In this document: piece by piece, positions 35,581 to 46,451 of the stretch
Position numbering within the stretch: position 1 is the first letter of the stretch
How the letters are laid out: the number at the start of each line of letters is the position of its first letter
Origin: Anastrepha obliqua
Taxonomy: Eukaryota; Arthropoda; Insecta; Diptera; Tephritidae
Direction of reading: 5' to 3'
Length of the DNA stretch: 64,000 nt
Assembly (NCBI RefSeq): GCF_027943255.1
Contig: NC_072893.1
Span: 63,396,001 to 63,460,000 of the forward strand
Notes under the pieces: model-generated
The model's input: only the letters and a program-made list of their open reading frames with translations
Databases searched by the model: none
Told to the model about the DNA's origin: nothing
Position numbers and translations under genes: made by a program

Positions 35581-35812
35581 CAAAATGGCGCAAAATTAAT
35601 CACTCTCTGGGAAAATTTATAAGTTTTGCAAATGACGTTGTATGTCAATAATATTTGACACTTGTGAACCAGAGAGCTGCAGTATACAAACGGGCAAGCA
35701 ATGGGGCGCGCAAAGGTCCAAATAAAGATTTCCATCATTCAGAATCATTTTTTCGTTTTAGTAAAAAAGTTACTCAAAAACAAAATTGTGTGATTAGTTT
35801 TGTGCCACCTTG
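35581..35812. mobile_element. Tc1/mariner-type MITE, copy B (232 bp, best preserved)
   Basis: Inverted ends CAAAATGGCGCAAAATTAAT and CAAGGTGGCACAAAACTAAT (minus strand at 35812) with TA on both sides (35579-35580, 35813-35814). No coding capacity. Related copies lie at 13937, 41250 and 44790, in both orientations. Confidence 0.82.
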
Positions 35813-35814
35813 TA

Positions 35815-36155
35815 TCGGGTGTTTTTAAGTGCTTTAGAACTCAAAATGATAATACAAAACAGAAATATTGTTGGAATGATTTTTTATTGTAATTTAGCAG
35901 ATAATTTCATGGCATTGCCGTCGATGTTTAGCTGATTAATTTTTGGAAATACGAAAATACAATCGCCAAGGTGCGGTAGCGCTCACCGTTTACCGTAACG
36001 ACAGCTCCTTCTACAATTCGAAAGAAATAAGCATCGATGGTACCGCCTCTGTTGTATGAATTTCGCGAACAGATTTATTTATTTTATTTTTTTCAAAGTA
36101 AATTTCCATTATTTGGATGGAAGCCTTGTTCTGGTTAAACGTTGACTTGCTAAAC
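35815..36155 (-). mobile_element. DD41D element remnant, internally deleted
   Basis: Left end GGGTGTTTTTAAGTGCTTTA matches the end at 14739. On the minus strand the reading starts near STFNQNKASIQIMEIYFEKN (the LTPEQR..QI.EIY start of DD41D proteins) and after VREIHTT jumps to the GAVVTVNGERYR block, so most of the DNA-binding half and the first Asp are deleted. The right side joins a different mariner at about 36155. Confidence 0.65.
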
Positions 36156-36871
36156 CTCCTTGTTGATCGTGGCATTCTTTTGGAGCATTTCCCACTGCAC
36201 AATAGCCTCCCAGTCCCACCAAACACATATCGTGATCTTCTTTGACTCTCGGCTTTGGCGTATCTCCTGGAGCCACCCACTCCTTTCTTTGCTTCATGTA
36301 TTGATGTATACGCAACAGTTTTCATCTGCCGTGACGATTCTGTACAAAAGTGCTGTTTATGACCGCGTGTTTTTCGATGGCGGCGAGATGCTGAGAAGCA
36401 ACTTGAAACTGATTTTCTTTGTTTTTTTTCGTTGAGCTCGTGAGCCAGCCAGGCTCCCAATTTTTCGGTAAATCCCATTGAACGAAGGTTACTGGGAATC
36501 GTTTTATGATCGCAGTTCATTTTTGCCGCCAATTCACGACTGGTTTTTCGGTAAATCCCATTGAATGAAGGTTACTGGGAATCGTTTTATGATCGCAGTT
36601 CATTTTTGCCGCCAATTCACGACTGGTTGGGCGACCGTTTTCCTTAAAAAGTGATTTGAGGCATTTTTCATCGAATTCAGAAGGCTGCGGGACGTGTCTA
36701 AGTCGCTATTTTTGAATTTGCAAACCATTTCCGTGCTGTAGACTCGCCTATGACACTTTCTCCGTACATATCGCAAACGTCCCGGGCTGCTTCGGCATCG
36801 GTTTGATCTCGATGAAAAGCAAAGAAGAGCAGCTGTCGAAAATGTTGACAATTGCCTTCTGGGTATTCCAT
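36156..36871 (-). pseudogene. DD34D-type mariner transposase, N-terminal two-thirds, frameshifted
   Basis: Starts MEYPEGNCQHFRQLLFFAFH, then DAEAARDVCDMYGESVIGES and ARKWFA, the first HTH of mariner proteins. After frameshifts it gives LAAKMNCDHKTI.SNLRSMGF and TEKLGAWLAHELNEK, then QRKEWVAPGDTPKPRVKEDH. A worn MCLVGLGGYCAVGNAPKECH segment stands for the CVWWDW...WEML region. The C-terminal catalytic part is cut at 36155 where a DD41D remnant begins. An 83-bp tandem duplication lies inside. No TIR recognised. Confidence 0.75.
36463..36628. repeat. 83-bp tandem duplication inside the mariner remnant
   Basis: GTAAATCCCATTGAACGAAG at 36468 repeats as GTAAATCCCATTGAATGAAG at 36551, and identity continues through CCAATTCACGACTGGTT. 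Only one difference is seen (C/T), so the duplication is recent. Confidence 0.9.
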
Positions 36872-37046
36872 TTCGAAACCTCAGAAATTATAAAAAATTA
36901 AATAACTTGAAAACATAATTAACATTGTTTTGTAGAGCAGCAAGAGTGCTATCGCATGGATATTTACTCTTTGCTAAACAGCAAACAAATCGTTGTGAAA
37001 TATAAGAAATTATAAAATCTCTATGAACTTATTCCCCAACTTAATA

Positions 37047-37100
37047 CAGGGTTGCCCATATTCGACGGACCCCATGTGGTTTTACCCATGTAGGTATGTA
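37047..37100. mobile_element. Orphan transposon end
   Basis: CAGGGTTGCCCATATTCGAC preceded by TA matches the left end of the DD41D fragment at 50580 (TGGGTTGCCCATATGCGACG). No inner transposase or opposite end is seen nearby. The sequence 37101-37720 shows nothing else, apart from short TAGGTATG repeats. Confidence 0.5.
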
Positions 37101-37720
37101 GGTATGTATGCGTGCTAGGTTTACTTAAGTTTCTATCTATCTTATCGGGAATTTTTAAATATAATTCGCAGTATACGCTTTAGATTTAGTACTTTCACGC
37201 TTTCCAACTAAAAAATTATCTAAATAATACAAGTAATCACATACATACATATATGTAGATAGTACATAGAAGTAGATAAGTGTCACATTTGGTCTTTAAA
37301 TTCATTACAGTTAAATGAATACTTTCAACATTTGCAAGTTGGCTGAAAAGTATTCAAGGCGAAAATGCAATAAAGTGGATTTTTAAAAGAAACTCGTATT
37401 TTTTTTAAACAATATACAATTTTTCAATACTCCTATTCCAGAGTTTAAAGGAGGATCCTCCAATAATTTCTTTCCACCTCTCCGATTATGCTCAGGAAGC
37501 TCTGCTAAATACTTTTACTTTTTACTACAACTTTCACACTTTATAGTATAAAAAAAATCAACTCTTTGAGCGAACTTTTTCGGGCTGAGCGATGCTGTCG
37601 GGTGATATTCGTCGTAACATTTCGTCCAGCTATCCAAAACCTTAAACCAAATTCGCATCAAAAACGAGAAAATGAATACCCAAATTTTTGGATTAATTCA
37701 AATTATCAAAGTTCTAAATA

Positions 37721-38960
37721 TTGGGTAGTCGAAAAAGTCTTTTCGTATTTCTAATCAAACTTCAACTCATGTTTTCTATATTTATAATCAACTTTATTAA
37801 ACCAAATATGTACCATTTTGGTCGATCACCTTTTGCCATTTTTCTTCTAGAGACATTATTCCATCAGTGTAAAACTTTTGTGGTTTCTCGGCGAAAAACT
37901 GCGACAAGTGATTTTCACAGGCTTCTCTTCAAGCCAACTTTACTCCATTAAGGGAGTTCTGCATTGACCGAAACAAATGGTAGTCCGATTGTGCAAGGTC
38001 AGGGCATCCCAGCCAAGCTCTCCCAGTTTTTGCCGAGTCTGATGCTGATGCTGATGGAAGACGACGCCCTTTCTGCTGATCAGTTCTGGCCGTTTTTTTT
38101 TCGATTGCTTGCTTCAACCTCATCAGTTGTTGACAGTGAAGTGTAGAATCAATCGTTCGAGCAGGCTGGAGCAGCTCATAGTGGATGATTCCTTTCCAAT
38201 CCCACCAAACCCACAGCACAACCTTTCGAGGCGTCAATCCTGGCTTTGCGACTATTTGTTGAGCTTCACCACCCTTGCACCATGCTCTTTTTTGCACATT
38301 ATTGTCGTATTTGATCCACGTTTTGTGTTCTGTTACCATTCGCTTCAGAAATGGTTCGATTTCTTTTCGTTTCAGCAAAGAATCGCGATGTTAATTCGGT
38401 CCATTAAATTTTTCACATACAATTCATGTGGTACCCAAACATCGAGCTTCTTTTTGTAATTAGCCTTTTTTAAATGGTTCAAAACTGTTTGGTGATGAAT
38501 GTTTAGTGCCTTGGCGATGTCTTGGCAGCTTATGTGACGGTCCTGGTCAATCTTTTCCATAATTTCATCGATTTTTTCAACGATAGATCGACCGGAGCGA
38601 GGTGCATCTTTCACATCGAAATTTCCAGAACGGAAGCGAGCGAACCATTGTTGTGGTACACAAACTGATACAGCATCGTCTCCGTAAACTTTACAAATTT
38701 CATTGGTGGATTCCGTGGCATTCTTCCCTTTTTTATACAAAAATTTCAAAATATAGCGAATTTCTTCATTATTTTCACTCATTTTTGAATAGCTATAACT
38801 TTTTTTCAACTTCTCCGAATTTAATTTTTTGGTTAAATGAAGCTTAAAATGTCACCTTTCTAACACCATATGATATGACACAATGTGATTGGTAGCACTG
38901 GAGATAGATGACTCCAACGACATCTATCGACAAAATACGAAAAGACTTTCGACTACCCAA
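37721..38960 (-). mobile_element. Mellifera-type mariner, 1240 bp, intact ends
   Basis: Inverted ends TTGGGTAGTCGAAAAAGTCT and TTGGGTAGTCGAAAGTCTTT (minus strand at 38960), with TA on both sides (37719-37720, 38961-38962). Near full mariner length. The TIR start resembles the mellifera subfamily. Confidence 0.92.
37797..38782 (-). pseudogene. Mariner transposase (DD34D type), two catalytic Asp lost
   Basis: Starts MSENNEEIRYILKFLYKKGK with paired HTH regions (QQWFARFRSGNFDVKDAPRS; ISCQDIAKALNIHHQTVLNH; WVPHEL). The first catalytic motif, normally TGDEKW, reads TEHKTW. The second, normally HQDN, is replaced by three CATCAG units at 38039-38056. The third Asp survives in CPDLAQSDYHLFRSMQNSLN. 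Frameshifts near 38385 and 38030 and a TGA after LNGVKLA break the frame. The tail HLSQFFAEKPQKFYTDGIMS to VIDQNGTYLV and TAA at 37797 is typical of mariner. Confidence 0.92.
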
Positions 38961-39070
38961 TATTATGTTTATAATATGCAAGACATTTCTGCAAGTGAGG
39001 CAAAGTTTCAGAAGAAATTTTTTGTACATTTTTCACTGACAGTTTTGCTTTAGTTCAATCTAATACACTA

Positions 39071-40205
39071 CTTAGTCTTGCCACAAATTCTGTGACACAT
39101 TTTACAGTAGCGAGGAGCTAAGGAAAATCGCATTGCAGTGATTCCATTAAAAAAGTGTAGTAAAAGTGCAAGCGGGATTTACGAATTGCGGAAAAAACTT
39201 AATATTTCGAGAATGTTTGTTTACCGCACGATCAATCATTTTCCCAAACGTCTGAAGTGACAGAGAGAAAAAGAAGTGGTCGTCCTCGCGTGGTTCGAAC
39301 CAGTGCTGCCATAAAAGCCGTTCGAGAAAGAAGTCCCAGAAATCCCCTTAGAAAGCAGAAAATCATGTCCAGAGAAATTAATGTATCGAACAGATCCATG
39401 TCAAGACTAAATAGAGATGATCTTCGCTCAACTGGGCATCTTTTGACAAGGCGCTTGAAGAAAATTAGGCTCGATAGATGCCATGAAAATATGATGAGAA
39501 AATTTTCACTGTTGAAGAAATTTTTAATAAGCAAAACGACAAAATCTATGCTAAAACTTCTAAGGGCGCAAAAAATGTTCTTCCTAGTGTTCAGCGTGAT
39601 CACCATCACCCCTCTGTAATGATTTGGTGGAGAGTGTCTTGTAAAGGAGTTACATTTCTTCACTTCTGCGAAAAAGAGGTTAAGACCGGGGCAAAAGTGT
39701 ACCAGGCGGATGTCTTAGAAGGCGTGGTGAAGCAGTTGAGCAGTAGTCTTTTCAATGGAGAGCTTTGGATCTTCCAGCAAGATTCTGATCCAGCCCATAG
39801 GGCAAAAACCATCCAGCAGTGGCTTAAAAACAATATTGCTGGCTTTATAGCCGCAGAAGATTGATCGTCTGAAAGTCCAGGTCTGAATCCATTGGATTAC
39901 AGTTTGTGGTCAGAAATAAATAACATGGTCTGTCAAGGACCTCACAGAAATTTGGAAAGTCTCAAACAATCTTTGGTCGTCAATACGTCGACGTCAATAT
40001 CCATGGAAATCGTGCGTACTGTAATAGCTGAATGGCCTAATCGTTTGAAGGTTTGTATAAAAACAAATGATTGCCCTTTGGAATGAAAATTTTATTTTTT
40101 TTAAATATTGATATGATTAAATAAAACGAACTTTATTAAAAAAAGTACTACAATTTTATATCTATAACGGACTTAATTTGTAACAGAACTTGTGATAGGA
40201 CTAAA
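39071..40205 (+). mobile_element. maT-type (DD37D) element, second copy type, 1.1 kb
   Basis: Left end CTTAGTCTTGCCACAAATTC and right end (minus strand) TTTAGTCCTATCACAAGTTC match with several differences over about 34 bp, with TA on both sides (39069-39070, 40206-40207). Distinct TIR from the element at 27577. Confidence 0.8.
39123..40086 (+). pseudogene. maT-type transposase (DD37D), decayed
   Basis: An HTH region (SGIYELRKKLNISRMFVYRT) is followed, after a frameshift, by a GRPR hinge (RKRSGRPRVVRTSAA) and MSREINVSNRSMSR. First Asp lies in YDEKIFTVEEIFNKQND in a shifted frame near 39495. Then SVMIWWRVSCKGVTFLHFCE, second Asp in FQQDSDPAHRAKT, and SESPGLNPLDYSLWSE with the third Asp 37 residues later. 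TGA replaces Trp before SSESPG, and Gly replaces the usual Asp in SPDLNP. Ends near KTNDCPLE, stop at 40086. Confidence 0.88.
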
Positions 40206-40609
40206 TACATTCTCACGGTGGGTAGAGTTCAGTAGGTGTGGCAAATATCAGTCCGTTAACCGGTTCTCAGCGATTTTGAAGGAATCAGCTAATAAGCCGA
40301 AAGATGAAATACTAAACTGATTAGCCCTAGCTCTGGTAGCTGATTTAACTACATTGGATTACTTATAATTTTAATTATGTTTTAATATAACAAATAAATA
40401 AATCGAATCAGATCTTAACGAAATGAACGTACATAACTAGAGAATTGAACATTTTTTTATGAAACTATGGTCCATCACGAACTGTGATGCTTTTTCTAAC
40501 AACTGCACTTTAATCGAATGCTCTGCGTCGAAGATCAAAATTCATACAAGAAATTTTTGCTCTCCATAAAAACATACTATAGTTACTCTTTTAAAGCAAA
40601 CATTTCAAG

Positions 40610-40900
40610 GTTAATTTAAAAAAAATTTAATTTGAAAAAAAAAAAATTAATTTGAAAGTAAGTAAATTTCAAAAAAAAATTTAATTTGAAAAAAAAAAAT
40701 AATAATAATTTGGAAGAAAAGTAAATTTGAAAAATAAAAATGAATTAAAAAACAAAATTAATTCAAAAAAAGGAAAAAAATAATTTGAAAAAAAAAAAAT
40801 TTATTTGAAAAAAAAAAAAAATTTATTTGAAAAATAACAATTAATTTGAAAAATAAAATTTATTTGCAAAACAAAAAATTTATTGAAAACAAATTTTTTG
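40610..40900. repeat. AT-rich minisatellite, (A/T)TTTGAAAAA... units
   Basis: Phrases AATTTGAAAAAAAAAAAA and AATTAATTTGAAAA recur every 20-40 bases with varying A-run length. The stretch 40208-40609 before it contains a copy of the GTTAACCGGTTCTCAGCGA repeat at 40256 and otherwise nothing recognised. Confidence 0.7.
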
Positions 40901-41249
40901 ATTTAATTTAATGGAAGAATTGATTGATTGAAATTTAATTAAACGGAAAAGTTGTAATAATAAAATTATAAATAAAAAAGAAAATAGTGACTAACATACA
41001 AAATTCCATTACCATAATTGATTGGGCTACATTGCGTCACCTCCTAAACAAACTGAAAATTAAAATAAAAAATAGTATAAAAAATACTAATAAAACAATT
41101 ATCACGAAACAAATTTTGTTTGTTAATTTTCGTGCTTTGGGGATCGAACTCCATAAAACTAAAACGGTTTCATTTAGGGGTAATTTTTTTTGTTGATTTT
41201 GTTCACTAGTGTAATTAATACAAATTGTTCGAATCGGCAGATATACCAC

Positions 41250-41485
41250 GTGATGTAAGATTAACCACCCTATCGGAAGGTTTATACTTTTTGCAAATGG
41301 CGTCGTACGTCAAATCATATTTGACACTTGTGAGCTGGACAGCTGCAGTATACGAACATACAAGCAATGGAGCGCCTAAAGAACAAAGCAAATATTTCCA
41401 TTACTCAAAATACACTTTTTGTGTTTTGATATAGTCAGAAAGTTGTTTAGAAACAAAAGTGGATGACTAATTTTGTGCCACCTTG
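41250..41485. mobile_element. Tc1/mariner-type MITE, copy C
   Basis: Right end GACTAATTTTGTGCCACCTTG followed by TA; interior GCAAATGGCGTCGTACGTCA and CATACAAGCAATGGAGCGC match copy B. The left end is damaged (GATTAACCACC). Confidence 0.65.
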
Positions 41486-41487
41486 TA

Positions 41488-42728
41488 GTATTTCATAAAT
41501 GCACATATAGGCACTTGTATAAATACATATAGAATACAACTACACATACATATATAAATGTGAAATTACAAATACTACAACCACAGCTAAATGTTGTTAA
41601 ACATATATAGTAAATCGTACACAAGTTAATTATCACCTTTCCGCAGTTGCCTGGCGAATAACAAACGCAGCCATTCAAGTGAGCAGAAAATTGTCAAATA
41701 TATACCTATAAATATGTAAATAAATATGTAAATAAATATGTATATATGTGTAAATATGGGTATATAGATTACCTTTATCTGTAACACTAAAATTTTTTCG
41801 CCCTTGCATTTTTTGAATTAGTGAAGATATAAAGACGATTCATAATATAGAGAAGCCAGGCCAATGGAATTGTGCTGACGTTAGCTGTACTTTGAGTAGC
41901 CAAAGTAAAAGCTTTGATGCTTTCTTACTTCCATTCGAAATTTTAAAAAGGCATACAAGTGGAAATATCACCAAAATAGGGGAAATTAGATACATACATA
42001 CGTTTTTTCACTTGAGAAATATTCATTTGGACGGTTGCAGTGAAATCGCTCTCAGTGGCAAGTCTTCAGTTTTTTTATCCCAATTCGTTTTGCAGCGAGC
42101 AACAAAAAACTAAATTTTAACGCCGTAATATTTTATGCATAGGTATATACATATTTTCGAATACAGCAAACAAACAAAGCGACATACAAAAAAAAAATAA
42201 TTATACCTGTATACTTACCCAGCTTGTGTGTCAGATAGTGAAGACCAAAAATAATTCTTTACAGTGGCAAGCGAGTGTCAAATTACCCAAACAATCAAGC
42301 AGTTAACCAGTCACTCATTAAACTAAACAACCATCAAATTTTTCAGAAAATCAATTGTGCATTGCAGCATTTTTTCCATGTTCTTGTTCTGCGCCTCTTT
42401 TCCTCTTTTTCCGCGCGTAGGCCAACGAACCAACAGGTGCTAACGAGTTTCAAAAATGCTTACAAAGAATTTATATGCGCATGAAAATTTTCACACAGAA
42501 ATTGATGAATCAATAGCACCGAAATTCAGAATCTATGTTAACAGAAGTAGGCGGGAAATATACGAGTATTAGTAGTAGAATTTAGGGTGGGAGAGAGAGA
42601 GAACTATGTCTCACAACCTCAAAATGAAAATAAATACGTGTGCCAGTGATCCCGAGACATCGGTAATTTAACTACTAAAAATGCCAGGATTAGTTGATAT
42701 GGATCTCAGGATAATTTGTTAATATTTT
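41488..42728. other. Noncoding intron sequence
   Basis: Contains (ATGTAAATAAAT)n at about 41710-41745. A 73-codon reading at 41892-42113 has no motif. Nothing else recognised. Confidence 0.4.
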
Positions 42729-42732
42729 TTAA

Positions 42733-43459
42733 GGGGTTATACGCAGTTATGAAGCAAATAAAAGACGGGTTGTCAAGGATTTATCCTGAAGAAACTTCAG
42801 AATATTTTAATTTGAAAATTTTTGGCGGTTATAAAAGCATCCTTCAAGAACGTAACAAAATTTTTTATTTATGAAAATATTGATTATAGAGCACGCTGCA
42901 GGCGATTTCTGGAACCTCCTTTAAAAAAAGGCGATTTACGGTGTACATCGTAACTCAGGATTGGATTATCTGAAATCAAAAAACCAAACAAATTTTGTTA
43001 ATATATTAGATTATCTAGTAATTAATCGTTCGGCAAATCAAAATAGTGAATTTTCACAAAATGGCAGCTTTTAAAAGAAATGATTTCGATTTTTACGTTA
43101 AAATTTGGCCGTAAATTGATTATAAAATGGAAAATAAGTATCAGATTTACAAAAGGAACGATTAATTACTAGAAAATGTATCTTTAAAGATTGAGTTAAA
43201 ACGGTTGACCGATCAAACAAGCCGTTTTCGAGATATCGTGTACACCGACTTGAAAAATGCCGTTTTGAAAAAAACACGTTTAAAGTTTCAATACCTACCT
43301 TAAAACGTGCCGAGGCATCTCTACATATTTAGGTATAACTCCGAAAGTATTGCTTAGATCTACTTCAAATTTCGTGCGTATACTTTTGAATATGTGTACA
43401 TTACAAAAATGCAATAAAAAAAATCGATTTTTTTGAAAGTCATAACTGCGTATAACCCC
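42733..43459 (-). mobile_element. TTAA/GGGG repeat family, copy 3 (inverted)
   Basis: Flanked by TTAA at 42729-42732 and 43460-43463 with near-perfect inverted ends GGGGTTATACGCAGTTATGA / TCATAACTGCGTATAACCCC. 727 bp, no protein. On the minus strand the core reads AAACGTGTTTTTTTCAAAAC, then ATCTCGAAAACGGCTTGTTT, and later GTTTTTTGATTTCAGATAAT, the same order as copies 1 and 2. Confidence 0.85.
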
Positions 43460-43544
43460 TTAAGTTAGAATGTAGTAAAAATTTGGAAAAAAATTTATGT
43501 AAGGAAATTAAAATTTTCAATTCAAGAATATTTATATTGGGTGT

Positions 43545-43577
43545 TTTTTAAGAGCTTGGGAACTTAAACTGATAATA
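43545..43577. mobile_element. Orphan DD41D end next to another element
   Basis: GGTGTTTTTTAAGAGCTTGG is the end sequence of the 14736 and 35815 elements. It is cut after about 35 bp by the element starting at 43578. Confidence 0.55.
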
Positions 43578-44482
43578 TAGGGTGGGCCATGTAAAATTTA
43601 GTTTTTGAATCGGCTATAAAAAAAAAAACTAATCAATATTTTTTCAAACTTTTTTTTTATTTTGAAGATTGAACATTGTCATTTATGAATGAAGAATAAT
43701 ATCGTTCAAATGACTGCCAAGACTGGCTTTACAGTAGGCCATTCGATTAACCCAATTTTTAAGCACATTTTCGATTGTTTGGGCTCCAATTTCACGAATG
43801 GCAACTTCGATTTCGTGTTTTAAAGCATCAATTGTCTCTGGATGGTTCGCATAGCATTTGTCCTTAACGACTCCCCACAAAAAATAGTCCAACGGGCTTA
43901 AATCGCAGCTCCGAGGCGGCCAACTGATATCGGAATTTCGGTTGATTATTCGGTTTTCAAAAACGGTAGAAAAAAGTTCGAGTGTAACTTTGGCAGTGTG
44001 ACAAGTTGCACCGTCCTGTTGACACCAAATGTCATCCATGTCATCCTCTTAAATTTTTGGAAACAACTCGTTGAGCATGTCACGGTAACGCTCGCCATTT
44101 ACTGTAACCGCGGCTCCTCGCTCATTTTCAAAAAAAATGGCCCGATGATGCCGCCAGACCAAAAACCGCACCAAACAGTGACTCGTTGTGGATGCATTTG
44201 CTTCTCTACAGTAACGTGTGGATTTTCTGAGCCCCAAATCCGACAATTTTGCTTATTAACGTAGCCACCGATATGAAAATGAGCTTCATCAGAAAAGAAG
44301 AAGAAGACTCACCACTTTGGAAATAGGTTTTCAATATTTCCCAATTTTGTTCAAGCGTATAGCGTCCCATTTCGTAAATGTCAAACCTTTAAGTAAATTA
44401 TGAACACATTTGACATGTCATTTGTGTTATCATTCTCAAAAAATAGGTGGTTCAAAAAGCAAACGCTTTATGGCCCACCCTG
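43578..44482 (-). mobile_element. DD41D element, internally deleted, 905 bp
   Basis: Inverted ends TAGGGTGGGCCATGTAAA and CAGGGTGGGCCATAAAGC (minus strand at 44482), TA on both sides (43576-43577, 44483-44484). TIRs differ from those at 7147 and 19605, so this is a separate DD41D lineage. Confidence 0.85.
43683..44370 (-). pseudogene. DD41D transposase, N-terminal HTH region deleted
   Basis: Starts MGRYTLEQNWEILKTYFQSG and then joins, out of frame, the first catalytic block FSDEAHFHIGGYVNKQNCR. A frameshift follows near 44140, then GAAVTVNGERYRDMLNELFP and a TAA. The next part gives WCQQDGATCHTAK (second Asp) and SWPPRSCDLSPLDYFLWGVV (third Asp, 41 residues later), ending LNDIILHS at 43683. 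All three Asp remain but the DNA-binding half is absent. Confidence 0.88.
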
Positions 44483-44789
44483 TATTAAGGTGGACTGAAA
44501 TTTTGGTTCGTTCCGTAATCTTATGGTAAAATAGGCATAGAAAACTGTATAATCCTTACATTTTAGATGTACTTGTATACTGTGTCCAGCAATTTTAGTA
44601 TTATAAAAAGCAACGGGAAACATTTTTGTACCACATTTTAACCCTCTAACTCCTCAGTTGGTAATCATTTTTCTCCTCTTTTGTGGAAAAGAGCAAAATA
44701 TACTTATAACAGAGCGATATAACTAATATTAATATATGCTGCAAAAAAAAAATAAAATAGTATTTAAATTATTATATTATTAAATAATT

Positions 44790-44997
44790 AAGTCTCAATT
44801 TGGTTTTCGAATAACTTTTTTAGTAAATAAAAAAAAAACAAAATATTTTGCGTGATGGGAATCTTTATTTGAATATTTTTGCGCTCCATTGCTTGTATGT
44901 TTTTTACTGTAGCTGTCTGGTTCACAAGTGTAGTTTACGTGGCATTTGCAAAAAGTATGCTTTTCTCCATTAGGGTGATTAATTTTGCGCCATCTTG
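44790..44997. mobile_element. Tc1/mariner-type MITE, copy D (inverted)
   Basis: Reads in the opposite sense to copies B and C: ATTGCTTGTATGTTTTTTAC, TGGTTCACAAGTG, and the end GTGATTAATTTTGCGCCATC. The other terminus is lost. Confidence 0.6.
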
Positions 44998-46451
44998 AAC
45001 AACAAGCCTAAGCGCCAGAAATAAGTCAAAACGGAGAAAGTTTATTGTAACCTGTTTTCATGGCTTTCCTACAGCAAATTAATGAAATTTCAAACATACA
45101 GATAAAGAGGTATTACTTTAATCTCACGAAATTAATCTGACTAAAAAAAAAAACAACAACAACGCATTAACGAAATATGTGGTAGTAAAACGGCGCTAGT
45201 CGCTAATAATTTTTCCTAATTATTTCAGTAGAAATACTCAACCACTTCAACAACAACAACAACACGTTTTTTCATTTGTTATACCACTTCGACGTTCGCA
45301 TTTTCAACTGACTCTGTTATGTCTCTGTTATTTGGTAAGAACTGAAGTCGGTCCCGGAAAGGCGCAAATTTTTTGATAATTCGGGTACAGGCGTATGTGT
45401 GTTATTTCAGAAGTAGCTTACTCTGATAGGCGCATATAAATTTGAAAAATAAAAAATTTAATATTTTGAGTTTTATTGAGCAATGTCTGGTACGTTTGGT
45501 TTATCAGAATGCGTGATTATTTTACTAAATATTGAAATTCTCTGTAAATTTATGAATTCTTAAAATTTGCTTAGTTTGTTACTTGTAATTACAATATAAT
45601 ATACATTGTAATTAGTCGCCCAGGCACAGCCAAGATTGTAAGCCGGTTCTATGTTTGTAATTATTCATGTGTAACTAATACCTGATGAAAATGTGTATTT
45701 CTATTTTTCAGTTCTGAATATTACTTCTAACTGACATATAAATGAAAGCAATGATATAATTTGTTGTTTTATTAATAATGATTTTATTTGATAAAAATAC
45801 GAAAACTAAATTTTTCTAATTATTCTAATTATTGGTTTTTCACTCTCAACTTAGTGCAATCAGCAAAATTTGCGCCCATTAGGACGATAGATTTTAGTTT
45901 TAGTTACGTTCTTCCAATTATATTCTCTATTGTATGCTTTCAATAATCATAATTTACTAAATTTTGTTAAAAAAGTATAAATACACTAAAAATGTTTTAG
46001 ATTCAATTTAAAAAATATGTAAGTTTAGGTCTGTTCATGAAGCAAAAAATTTGTTATTTGTTATTCTTACAAATTATTAAGTTTTAGTGTTCATGTAACC
46101 AAACAACTTGCAAAGTAGGGGAAAGTGAGAGAGAAAAATTTCATTTAATTTTGAGGGAAGTTGCAAGTTTTTACTGGATACATTTTTACTTGTAAGAATT
46201 TGCTAGTTAAAAACAGTTGATCGCAAAGAGGAATAAACACGAATTAAAAATTGCGAATAGAGTCAAACTTCTAAATTTAAATAAAAAATGGTGCTTAAAA
46301 TGGGAAATGTAATTAAATATATTTTAGATAAAAAGTGTAAAGCTCATTTGAATTCATACATCAATTAAATAGGAATCGGCTAATGATTTAGAAGTATGTA
46401 AATACTTCTGAACCACAGCCTCCAGGCACCTTTGCTGCTGTTTCCGAAATA
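44998..46451. other. Noncoding intron sequence
   Basis: AT-rich with CAACAACAACAA at 45249-45266. No ORF of interest and no transposon ends seen. Confidence 0.4.
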
